From contig JAQVNH010000083.1 in assembly GCA_028703215.1 (NCBI GenBank), positions 1-5,735 of the forward strand: a stretch of 5,735 nt of DNA. The letters run 5' to 3'. The first letter of the stretch is position 1. The number at the start of each line of letters is the position of its first letter. Below, piece after piece: positions 1 to 5,735 of the stretch. The notes under the pieces are model-generated. The model did no database searches. It was not told the origin of the DNA and worked only from the letters and a program-made list of their open reading frames with translations. The stretch comes from Eubacteriales bacterium. Lineage in GTDB: Bacteria; Bacillota; Clostridia; Acetivibrionales; STF1-152. Made by a program: the position numbers and the translations under genes.

Positions 1-10
1 TCTTTATCAT
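1..10 (-). CDS. Start of next operon gene, probably ribulose-phosphate 3-epimerase (3' truncated by window edge)
   Basis: Only three codons are visible: an ATG at 10-8 followed by ATA AAG, reading Met-Ile-Lys. The ATG lies one base after the rsgA stop codon and is preceded by AGGGGG (23-18) at a 7-base spacing, so a real gene start here is well supported. Its identity is inference. In many Firmicutes rpe (pentose phosphate pathway, ribulose-5-phosphate/xylulose-5-phosphate interconversion) directly follows rsgA, and Rpe proteins often begin Met-Ile-Lys or similar. The protein itself cannot be judged from three residues; another gene such as thiN is possible. Confidence 0.55.
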
Positions 11-11
11 A

Positions 12-908
12 TCAGTACCCCCTGTCTGCCTGTTTAAGTTCTTTATAGAGCTTTACATATCCCGCATACCTTCCCGAGCCGATTCTCCCCTCGCTCAAAG
101 CTTTTTTCACATTGCAGTCAGGCTCGTCTGTGTGGCTGCACGGTGAAAACCTGCAAGTGCCTGTATAAGCAGCCAACTCAGGATAGTATCGGTAAAGCTC
201 ATGATATTTTATCATACTCAGCTCAAAAATGCTGAATCCCGGCGTATCCGCTATATATCCTCCGCAAGGAAGCTTTATGAGCTGCGCGTGTCTTGTGGTT
301 TGCCTTCCTCTCCCGATTTTGATGCTTACGTCGCCGGTTTCCATTATCGCTGCTTTCATGATGCTGTTAAGCAATGTGGATTTCCCAACTCCGGATTGCC
401 CTGCAAACACTGATATTCTATCCTTAAGATGTCCCTGCAGCTCATCGACTCCGAAGTTCTCCCGGCTGCTCGTGCTTATCACCGGATATCCGGCGGACCT
501 ATATTCATTTCGTATTCTTAAAAAAGCATCCGTGCCGAAATCTGATTTATTTACGCAAATGAGGACCGAAATTCCCTTCTTCTCGGCAGTGATGAGCATC
601 TTGTCAAGAAGCTCCATGTCAGGTCCGGGCGATTCCGAAGCCACAACGGCTATCAGCTGGTCAACATTTGCAACCGCAGGACGTTCAAGTACGTTCCTTC
701 TTTCATGTATCGCGTCTATGCGTCCTTCTCTTCTGGTTTCGTCAATAACGCATATGTCTACAATATCTCCGGGCAAAGGCGACATTTCGCGCCTTCTGAA
801 AATGCCTCTTGCCCTGCACTCATATTCGGCGCGCTTAGTTACAACACGGTAGAAGCCTCCGATTCCCCTTGTTATTAAACCGGTGATGCTATTGTTTGAT
901 GTCATCAT
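12..908 (-). CDS. rsgA: Ribosome small subunit-dependent GTPase RsgA (CpgA/YloQ)
   Basis: Circularly permuted GTPase that binds the 30S subunit and acts late in its maturation, with GTP hydrolysis stimulated by the ribosome. The 298-residue length is normal. In order: an N-terminal OB-fold (about 1-78); G4 NKSD (120-123); G5-like STSS (about 145-148); P-loop GQSGVGKS (170-177); switch-I GRGRQTTRH (199-207, Thr204/Thr205); and G3 DTPGF (221-225). The G4-G1-G3 order shows the permutation. A zinc-binding tail follows with Cys252, Cys257, His259 and Cys265. ATG at 908 is the most upstream possible start, since an in-frame TAA lies at 914-912; a second ATG follows immediately (905). The first 20 bases overlap the end of prkC, and no clear Shine-Dalgarno is visible, which suggests translational coupling. 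In B. subtilis this protein is a substrate of PrkC, the neighbouring gene. Confidence 0.96.
   Translation of the reverse strand: MMTSNNSITGLITRGIGGFYRVVTKRAEYECRARGIFRRREMSPLPGDIVDICVIDETRREGRIDAIHERRNVLERPAVANVDQLIAVVASESPGPDMELLDKMLITAEKKGISVLICVNKSDFGTDAFLRIRNEYRSAGYPVISTSSRENFGVDELQGHLKDRISVFAGQSGVGKSTLLNSIMKAAIMETGDVSIKIGRGRQTTRHAQLIKLPCGGYIADTPGFSIFELSMIKYHELYRYYPELAAYTGTCRFSPCSHTDEPDCNVKKALSEGRIGSGRYAGYVKLYKELKQADRGY
18..23 (-). promoter_or_regulatory. Ribosome binding site of the gene downstream of rsgA
   Basis: AGGGGG on the minus strand, 7 bases before the ATG at 10-8. It lies inside the last codons of rsgA, so the next gene is probably translated by ribosomes that have just finished or are finishing rsgA. 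It is the main evidence that the ten edge bases belong to a gene. Confidence 0.7.
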
Positions 909-2820
909 ATTTTATCGTTGTTTCTTCAGCAAGATTACCGTCCATGATAACTCTCAGCGTTGTTGAGCCGTGTATCGGGATCGGCAGAACAACGTTTAGC
1001 GGAAATGAATTCTTGTCCTTCACAGTCACCGGCATAATGCTAACCGTTCTGCCGCTTGACAGGGATGCTTCCATATAGACCTCGATCTTGCCCTGGTAAT
1101 CGCCCGGATTTGCAAGCTCAACCTTGTATTCATATGTTGTTTCGGCATTCTTTTCGTCAAATATCAGATCGATCGCCTGATCTTCGTAAACCTCCGTGTC
1201 TGCCGCAGGAATCTGGTCGATTATTTTACTGACAGCGGCAACATCCTCATCAGGTTTTAATTCGCCTACCTTCAGTTTATTTTCAAGAATGATCTGCGTG
1301 GCCTCTTCCAAACTCAAACCGGCAAGATCCGGCACCGGTATCATTTCTACTTCTTCCCCTATACTTTTATAGATTATTATCATGTCCCCGGATTTAACAG
1401 TCACACCAGCCCCCGGCTCTGACCCGATAACAAGATTGGCAGGAACCGTATCACTGGTCTGCGGTTCCACGGTGACTCTAAGTCCGAGCTCCTTCAGCGC
1501 CAGTTCCGCATCTCTTGCGTCTTCATTTTTCAATGCCGGAACTACTATCTCGTCAGGTCCCAGGCTGGCTGTAAACTCAATGCTGTTGAAGCCGTCTTCT
1601 ACGAAAGTCAGTCCTGCAGGCACAGACTGGCTTATAATGATATCTTTCTTTACATCGTCGCTGTTTTCCCATTTGATCTTTACGGTGATTCCCTTTCCTT
1701 CCAATATATCAGCTACTTCATAAACATTTTTATCAACATAGTTTTCCACGGGGATCTTGTTGGAACTGCCGTTTGAAATCGGCGGCAACAGTATCTCGTA
1801 TCCGAGGTAAACAAACACACCGGTAAGCACAAGCGAAATTAGTATCGCAAATAAAACTGTCATGTCTTTTTTGCTTTTTTTCTTTTTCCTGTTTATGCCG
1901 ATTGTATCTCCCTCCCTGTTTTCAATACCGGCCGGGTCGATTGCAGCTATTCGTCTGGTAGTGTCATTGTTTGAATTTGTTGCGAGTAAAATATTCATTT
2001 CGGGATCTTCGAACACTGAGTACATGTCGTCAAGCATTTCTCCCGCCGAGCCATAGCGCATCTTCGGATCTTTTTCCATAGCCTTCATTATAATGCCGTT
2101 AACTCCGGCGGGAAGTTTCTTGATCAGCTCCGCAGGCGGCACCGCTTGATTTTGTATTTGTTTCAAGGCAATTGACACAGGAGCGTCTCCATCAAACGGA
2201 GGCTTTCCCGTGATCATCTCATACATGACAACTCCGAGAGAATACAGATCGGACTTTTCGTCGATATATCCGCCCCTTGCCTGTTCGGGCGAAAAATATC
2301 TGACGGAACCCAATGTGCTTCCCGACATTGTTATTGTAGCGGCAGTTGTCGCTCTGGCTATACCGAAGTCCGTTACCTTTACTCTGCCATCCTTTGACAG
2401 CATTATGTTCTGCGGTTTTATATCCCTGTGAACTATAAAATTTTTGTGGGCGTGCTGTATCGCGAGACAAATCTGGATGGCGATCTTGATGGCCTCTTTC
2501 CACTCAAGTCTGCCTTTTTTCTCGATGTACTTGTTAAGAGTAGTTCCATCTATGTATTCCATTACGATGTAGTAAATGTCGTCTTCTTTTCCGACATCGT
2601 ATACCGATACTATATTCGGATGTGAGAGGCTTGCCGACGACTGAGCCTCAATTCCGAATCTCTTGACAAACTCTTCATCGTCATTGAACTCGGGTTTTAA
2701 TATTTTCACGGCAACTATTCTTTTAAGAAGATGGCATTTGGCTTTATAGACGAAAGCCATACCTCCCGATCCGATTTGCTCAAGTATTTCGTACCTATTC
2801 CCTAGTATTTTCCCTATCAT
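889..2820 (-). CDS. prkC: PASTA-domain transmembrane Ser/Thr protein kinase PrkC (Stk1 family)
   Basis: Membrane kinase thought to sense muropeptides or lipid II outside the cell and phosphorylate cytoplasmic targets; 643 residues, normal for the family. Cytoplasmic kinase domain about 10-270: Gly-rich loop IGSGG (16-20), Lys39 in AVKIL, Glu58 on helix C, HRDIKPQN (131-138, Asp133 catalytic), DFG (151-153), a Thr-rich activation segment (Thr158, 159, 162, 164) before GSVRYFSPEQ, and Asp191 in DLYSLG. A juxtamembrane linker carries Thr287, Thr288 and Thr306 and ends in a Lys-rich stretch (311-318). One membrane segment lies at about 320-345. Three PASTA repeats follow (about 354-421, 424-487, 494-556), then a C-terminal beta-rich domain (about 560-643) like that seen in other Firmicutes PrkC proteins. 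ATG at 2820 has GGAGGA upstream. It follows its antagonist phosphatase by 25 bases. All catalytic residues are present. Confidence 0.97.
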   Translation of the reverse strand: MIGKILGNRYEILEQIGSGGMAFVYKAKCHLLKRIVAVKILKPEFNDDEEFVKRFGIEAQSSASLSHPNIVSVYDVGKEDDIYYIVMEYIDGTTLNKYIEKKGRLEWKEAIKIAIQICLAIQHAHKNFIVHRDIKPQNIMLSKDGRVKVTDFGIARATTAATITMSGSTLGSVRYFSPEQARGGYIDEKSDLYSLGVVMYEMITGKPPFDGDAPVSIALKQIQNQAVPPAELIKKLPAGVNGIIMKAMEKDPKMRYGSAGEMLDDMYSVFEDPEMNILLATNSNNDTTRRIAAIDPAGIENREGDTIGINRKKKKSKKDMTVLFAILISLVLTGVFVYLGYEILLPPISNGSSNKIPVENYVDKNVYEVADILEGKGITVKIKWENSDDVKKDIIISQSVPAGLTFVEDGFNSIEFTASLGPDEIVVPALKNEDARDAELALKELGLRVTVEPQTSDTVPANLVIGSEPGAGVTVKSGDMIIIYKSIGEEVEMIPVPDLAGLSLEEATQIILENKLKVGELKPDEDVAAVSKIIDQIPAADTEVYEDQAIDLIFDEKNAETTYEYKVELANPGDYQGKIEVYMEASLSSGRTVSIMPVTVKDKNSFPLNVVLPIPIHGSTTLRVIMDGNLAEETTIKYDDIKQ

Positions 2821-2824
2821 AAAT

Positions 2825-2830
2825 TCCTCC
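2825..2830 (-). promoter_or_regulatory. Ribosome binding site of prkC
   Basis: GGAGGA on the minus strand, 4 bases before the ATG at 2820-2818 (5 bases if the core is taken as GGAGG). It lies in the only real intergenic gap within the operon (2821-2845) and fixes the prkC start. Its first G is also the last base of a small possible hairpin (2830-2844). Confidence 0.85.
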
Positions 2831-2844
2831 GGCTATATCGGCCG
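2830..2844 (-). other. Small inverted repeat next to the prkC ribosome binding site
   Basis: On the minus strand CGGC (2844-2841) and GCCG (2833-2830) are complementary across the 7-base loop CGATATA. The left part also lies in a perfect 10-base palindrome, ATCGGCCGAT (2846-2837). The four-pair GC stem could weakly shield the adjacent GGAGGA. It has no T-run, so it is not a terminator. Whether it folds or matters is unknown. Confidence 0.3.
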
Positions 2845-2845
2845 A

Positions 2846-3589
2846 TCAAAAATAAACGGCGATCGCTGTGATATTGTCTTCTCCGCCGTATTCATTTGCC
2901 TTTTCAATCAGCTTGCGGCAAGATTCTTCTGGATTTTCAGTTTCTTTCATTATCGAATATATCTCATTCTCTCGAACCATGTTAGTCAGTCCGTCGGTAC
3001 ATAATAATACCTTGTCTCCCGTTTCCGTTTTAAAATTGTATATGTCTGCTAATACTTCAGAACAGGAGCCAAGGGCTTTTGTGATTATATTTTTACTCGG
3101 GTGATTTTCTGCTTCGGCCTTTGTTATAGCGCCGCTGTTTACCAGTTCTTCGATCAGGGAATGATCGGTCGTGATTTTTTTTATTTCCTCGCCTCTGATC
3201 AAATAGACCCTGCTGTCCCCGACATTTCCTATACTGATTTCATCTTTGCCGACGATTGCCATTATCATGGTTGTTCCCATTCCGATATGGGCTATATCCT
3301 CCTGCGCCTTTTCATAAATCAGGGCGTTTGCTTCATTCATAGTTTTAGTTATGAATCCCGGAGAATTTTTTTTGGTTATTTTGGCTTTTTCAGCTTTGCC
3401 AGCCGCATATTCGACCGCAAGGCTGCTCGCCAACTCTCCGGCATTATGGCCTCCCATTCCGTCTGCCAGAATAAGAAAAACAGGAGCATCGCTCCCTTTT
3501 CTCTCTATTATCCTGAAACTATCCTGGTTGATTTCCCTTACCAATCCGGTATTGGTAATTCCGGAGAATTTCACCTTAACACTCCCCAT
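2846..3589 (-). CDS. prpC: PP2C/PPM-family Ser/Thr protein phosphatase, partner of PrkC (PrpC/Stp)
   Basis: Metal-dependent (Mn/Mg) cytoplasmic phosphatase that removes phosphate from PrkC and its substrates; 247 residues, the usual size of bacterial PrpC/Stp. Family motifs in order: RxxNQDS (Arg18, Asn21, Asp23); ADGMGGHNAGE (42-52, with metal ligand Asp43 and His48); MGTT (104-107); GNVGDSR (121-127, Asp125); TDHS (141-144) followed by the flap region; KALG (171-174); LLCTDGL (195-201, Asp199); and GGEDNITAI (235-243, Asp238). All metal-binding aspartates are present, and no extra domain or membrane segment is seen. The ATG at 3589 follows AGGGAG at a good spacing, and the first 14 bases overlap the end of rlmN. 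Position directly before prkC matches the paired phosphatase-kinase layout of Firmicutes and supports an antagonistic role. Confidence 0.96.
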   Translation of the reverse strand: MGSVKVKFSGITNTGLVREINQDSFRIIERKGSDAPVFLILADGMGGHNAGELASSLAVEYAAGKAEKAKITKKNSPGFITKTMNEANALIYEKAQEDIAHIGMGTTMIMAIVGKDEISIGNVGDSRVYLIRGEEIKKITTDHSLIEELVNSGAITKAEAENHPSKNIITKALGSCSEVLADIYNFKTETGDKVLLCTDGLTNMVRENEIYSIMKETENPEESCRKLIEKANEYGGEDNITAIAVYF

Positions 3590-4640
3590 CTTTTATCTCC
3601 CTGCGTCTGAGCTGTCCGCAAGCAGCCTCAATATCATCTCCCAGTTTTCTTCTTACCGTCACCGGGATACCTGCAGATTCAAGGACCTTTTTAAATAAAA
3701 GCTCTTTTTGCGCGCTGCTCTTTTTAAGAGCTATACCTTCGACCTCATTTAAATGAATCAGGTTTACATGACACATTAGACCCTTGAGTCTTTTTGAAAG
3801 TTCCAGCGCGTCGGTGCGGGAATCGTTCAAACCGCCAATTAGTGCGTATTCAAAGGTTATTCTTCTCTTTGTTGCTTCTGAATATATCTTACACGCTTCA
3901 ACTGTTTTGTCAATAGAATACTTCCCATTGATAGGCATGAGACGGCTTCTGGTACTGTCGTTTGAGGCATGCAGCGACAATGACAGATTTATCGGAAGGC
4001 CTTCTTTTGACAGTCTGATAATCTGCGGAACCAGTCCGCAGGTAGAAACAGTTATATGCCTGTATCCGATATTCAGTCCGTCCTTTGCATTTATTATTTT
4101 AAGAAATCTGACAAGGTTTTCATAATTGTCGAGAGGTTCGCCGATGCCCATGACTACAACACTGCTTATTCTTTCACCTCCGTACCTGCCCATCAGAATA
4201 ACCTGCTCCGCCATTTCTCCCGCTGTAAGGTTTCTTGAAAAAGCCGCTTTTGAGGATGCGCAGAACTCGCATCCCATTTTACACCCTATCTGTGACGAGA
4301 TGCATGCTGCCGGTCCGTGATGATATTTCATGAGCACGCTCTCGATTACATTTCCATCAGGCAGCCCGAAGAGAAATTTGACTGTTCCTTCATCTGCCGA
4401 TTCCAGGATCTTTTTTTGTTTGAGCGCGCCGATTTCGGCTTTTTCCGCAAGAATTTCTCTCAGATCTTTTGAAAGATCCGACATCGTGTCAAATCCAGCC
4501 GCTCCCCTGTATATCCACTTGGTTATCTGAACAGCATGGAAGGTTTTATATCCGAGTTTTTGTAAAAACTCTTTTAATTCAGTCTGTTCCAAATCCAAAA
4601 TATTTATTTTTTTAACCGATATATTTGTTTTTTTATCCAC
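3576..4640 (-). CDS. rlmN: Dual-specificity 23S rRNA/tRNA adenine-C2 methyltransferase RlmN (radical SAM)
   Basis: Methylates C2 of A2503 in 23S rRNA and, in species studied, A37 of some tRNAs, using a 4Fe-4S cluster, two SAM molecules and a methyl-cysteine intermediate. The 354 residues are normal length. An N-terminal helical domain (about 11-80, beginning KINILDL) precedes the radical-SAM barrel. The cluster motif is Cys120-x3-Cys124-x2-Cys127. Cys113 and Cys341 (in AACGQL) match E. coli Cys118 and Cys355, the pair that carries and resolves the methyl group, and Glu100 matches the conserved Glu105. GIGEPLDN (165-172) is the SAM-binding GGEP-like motif, and SLHA (222-225) is also typical. 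The start is GTG at 4640, directly after the rsmB stop with no gap; GGTGA (4653-4649) at 8 bases spacing is a fair ribosome binding site, and no in-frame ATG suits better. RlmN fits better than the Cfr resistance enzyme from its context in this operon. Confidence 0.96.
   Translation of the reverse strand: MDKKTNISVKKINILDLEQTELKEFLQKLGYKTFHAVQITKWIYRGAAGFDTMSDLSKDLREILAEKAEIGALKQKKILESADEGTVKFLFGLPDGNVIESVLMKYHHGPAACISSQIGCKMGCEFCASSKAAFSRNLTAGEMAEQVILMGRYGGERISSVVVMGIGEPLDNYENLVRFLKIINAKDGLNIGYRHITVSTCGLVPQIIRLSKEGLPINLSLSLHASNDSTRSRLMPINGKYSIDKTVEACKIYSEATKRRITFEYALIGGLNDSRTDALELSKRLKGLMCHVNLIHLNEVEGIALKKSSAQKELLFKKVLESAGIPVTVRRKLGDDIEAACGQLRRREIKDGEC
3597..3601 (-). promoter_or_regulatory. 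Ribosome binding site of prpC, inside rlmN
   Basis: GGGAG on the minus strand, 7 bases before the ATG at 3589-3587. It lies within the final codons of rlmN and decides the prpC start in favour of an overlap with rlmN rather than an internal start. Confidence 0.8.
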
Positions 4641-5735
4641 TTATCCTGTCACCGCCCGCCTTTTTATCTTGGCAATAAAAAAACCATCCGCTCCGTGGAT
4701 GTCCGGGAAAAGCTGCAGCATTCCGCTTTCATGAGTTGAGATGAATTCGGGGAGCATATCGCTGAAATCAACAAGCTCAAAATCCGGGTCGTATTTTATA
4801 AACTCCGATACGATATCCTCATTCTCCTCGCGACCGTATGTACATGTGCTGTAAACCATTGTCCCTCCGGGCTTCAAGTAAGCGGACGCAGCTTTCAATA
4901 TTTTTTTCTGGATTTTGGCGAGTTCCTTTGAATCTCCCTTTTTTCTGACCCATTTTATGTCCGGTTTTCTTCTGATGATTCCAAATCCCGTGCAAGGGAC
5001 ATCTGCGATCACTCTGTCAGCTGATCCCGCTAAATCAATATCTGTAGTCTGCGCGTCATGTATTCCCGCTTCCACGATTTTTATTCCGAGTCTTTCGGCA
5101 GTCTGCCTTATTTGGTTTAATTTGTTCTCATAAATGTCATAGGCTATGATCCTTCCGGAATTATTCATCAGCTGCGCAGCGTATGAAGCTTTTCCTCCGG
5201 GCGCGCTGCAGACATCGATGACTGTCTCTCCCGGCTTCGGATCCAGGATATTCACTGAAAGCATAGAACTCTCGTCCTGCACGGAAAACAACCCCTCATC
5301 ATATTCAAAGCTGTTCAGTATGCCGGACGGATTCTCTACGATCAACGAATCCCTGACATACTTGCCCGGATGTATTGAGAATCCGCTTTTTGCAAGTTTT
5401 TCCGCCAACCGGTCGGGACTGATGAGCAGTGTATTCGCCCTTATTGTATACCCGGGCTTTTCATTGCCTGCTTCCATCAATTTCTCTGCAAATTCATCGC
5501 CGTATTCAAGGACCCATTTTTCCGTCATCCATTCAGGGTACGAATGTTTGACCGAGAGATATTTGATTATATCGGCTTTGCCGGGATATTTTACAGTATC
5601 CTTGTTGGAGGATATATTTCTCAAAACTGCGTTCACGAAGCCCGCGGAAGCTTTGTGCCCGAATCTTTTTGCCAGAATGACACTTTCATTTACCGCTGCC
5701 GGAGAAGGAACTTTATCCAAAAATATAAGCTGATA
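4641..5735 (-). CDS. rsmB: 16S rRNA (cytosine-967-C5)-methyltransferase RsmB, 5' end outside the window
   Basis: SAM-dependent m5C methyltransferase of the NOL1/NOP2/Sun family acting on 16S rRNA. The frame stays open through the right edge: the edge codons read Tyr-Gln-Leu-Ile-Phe before LDKVPSPAAVNESV, which matches the interior of the N-terminal NusB-like RNA-binding domain. The gene therefore starts beyond the window, and the TTG at 5720 is not the true start. Of the expected roughly 440 residues, 364 are visible, so about 80 are missing. Visible parts (numbered from the edge): end of the NusB-like domain to about 40, including GFVNAVLRNI; a linker; SAM motif I CSAPGGK (176-182); acidic motif AYD (198-200); motif IV DVPCTG (Cys248); KPGG (288-291); motif VI YSTCT (Cys298, expected nucleophile); and the C-terminal LFPDIHGADGFF signature. 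It ends in TAA, with rlmN starting at the next base. Confidence 0.95.
   Translation of the reverse strand, partial: YQLIFLDKVPSPAAVNESVILAKRFGHKASAGFVNAVLRNISSNKDTVKYPGKADIIKYLSVKHSYPEWMTEKWVLEYGDEFAEKLMEAGNEKPGYTIRANTLLISPDRLAEKLAKSGFSIHPGKYVRDSLIVENPSGILNSFEYDEGLFSVQDESSMLSVNILDPKPGETVIDVCSAPGGKASYAAQLMNNSGRIIAYDIYENKLNQIRQTAERLGIKIVEAGIHDAQTTDIDLAGSADRVIADVPCTGFGIIRRKPDIKWVRKKGDSKELAKIQKKILKAASAYLKPGGTMVYSTCTYGREENEDIVSEFIKYDPDFELVDFSDMLPEFISTHESGMLQLFPDIHGADGFFIAKIKRRAVTG
4649..4653 (-). promoter_or_regulatory. Probable ribosome binding site of rlmN, inside rsmB
   Basis: GGTGA on the minus strand, 8 bases before the GTG start at 4640-4638, matches the 3' part of the AGGAGGTGA consensus. 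A second AGGA (4647-4644) is only 3 bases from the GTG and is probably too close. Both lie in the last codons of rsmB, so rlmN translation is likely coupled to rsmB termination. Confidence 0.5.

Noticed and set aside
229..852. A 207-codon open frame on the plus strand
   Set aside because: It lies wholly antisense to rsgA, whose motifs are complete; its translation has no recognisable domain and no good ribosome binding site.
2219..2503. A 94-codon minus-strand frame within prkC
   Set aside because: Same strand but a different frame inside the conserved kinase domain; low-complexity basic translation and no family resemblance.
3101..3610. A 169-codon open frame on the plus strand, with another overlapping frame at 3351-3698
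   Set aside because: Antisense to prpC and the end of rlmN. The translations are Cys/Phe/Ser-rich with no domain, as expected for the mirror of a coding strand.
4607..4634. Two T7 runs (A7 on the coding strand) in the first codons of rlmN as programmed slippage sites
   Set aside because: They encode a few Lys-rich residues at a variable N-terminus; no out-of-frame product of interest is suggested and A-rich gene starts are common for easy translation initiation.
3576..4640. The radical-SAM gene as the antibiotic-resistance methyltransferase Cfr
   Set aside because: It sits in the conserved rsmB-rlmN-prpC-prkC-rsgA order, with GEPLDN and other housekeeping RlmN features and no mobile-element signs nearby.
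5718..5720. TTG as the start codon of rsmB
   Set aside because: The frame is open upstream to the window edge and the upstream codons (Tyr-Gln-Leu-Ile-Phe) match the conserved interior of the NusB-like domain, so the gene is truncated by the window.
5146..5733. A 195-codon open frame on the plus strand
   Set aside because: Antisense to rsmB, which has all its methyltransferase motifs; no independent support.
1..5735. An undescribed defence, mobile or RNA-based system
   Set aside because: Every stretch is accounted for by well-known core genes with intact motifs; no repeats, direct-repeat arrays, integrase, toxin-antitoxin pair or unexplained intergenic region is present.

Overview
The window looks like chromosomal core DNA from a low-to-moderate GC Gram-positive bacterium (Firmicutes/Bacillota, probably a Clostridia-type anaerobe). 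This rests on the conserved gene order, strong GGAGG-type ribosome binding sites, A/T-leaning codon use and a PrkC kinase with extracellular PASTA domains. I cannot name a genus or species. No mobile element, CRISPR array, tRNA or rRNA is visible.

All genes lie on the minus strand, so transcription runs from the right edge to the left. In that order they are: rsmB (16S rRNA m5C methyltransferase, 5' end outside the window), rlmN (radical-SAM 23S rRNA/tRNA m2A methyltransferase), stp/prpC (PP2C-type phosphatase), prkC (PASTA-domain Ser/Thr kinase), rsgA/cpgA (30S-maturation GTPase), and the first three codons of a further gene, most likely rpe. Packing is very tight. rsmB abuts rlmN with no gap, rlmN overlaps stp by 14 nt, stp and prkC are 25 nt apart, prkC overlaps rsgA by 20 nt, and 1 nt separates rsgA from the last gene. 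No internal promoter or terminator was seen, so this is probably one polycistronic unit with translational coupling. No stretch above 300 bases lacks a gene.

The operon places a signalling pair (PrkC, which senses the cell wall through PASTA domains, and its antagonist phosphatase) among genes for ribosome modification and assembly. In Bacillus subtilis the kinase/phosphatase pair acts on the RsgA homologue CpgA, so the arrangement plausibly links cell-wall state to ribosome maturation. All five main genes carry their family's key residues and look intact, apart from the edge truncation of rsmB.

This is a well-known conserved cluster, and I found no undescribed system. The points worth a second look are small: a homopolymer in prkC where loss of one A would release a soluble kinase, a possible change at the RsgA phosphosite, a PASTA3 without arginine, a small hairpin touching the prkC ribosome binding site, and the absence of an obvious ribosome binding site for rsgA.
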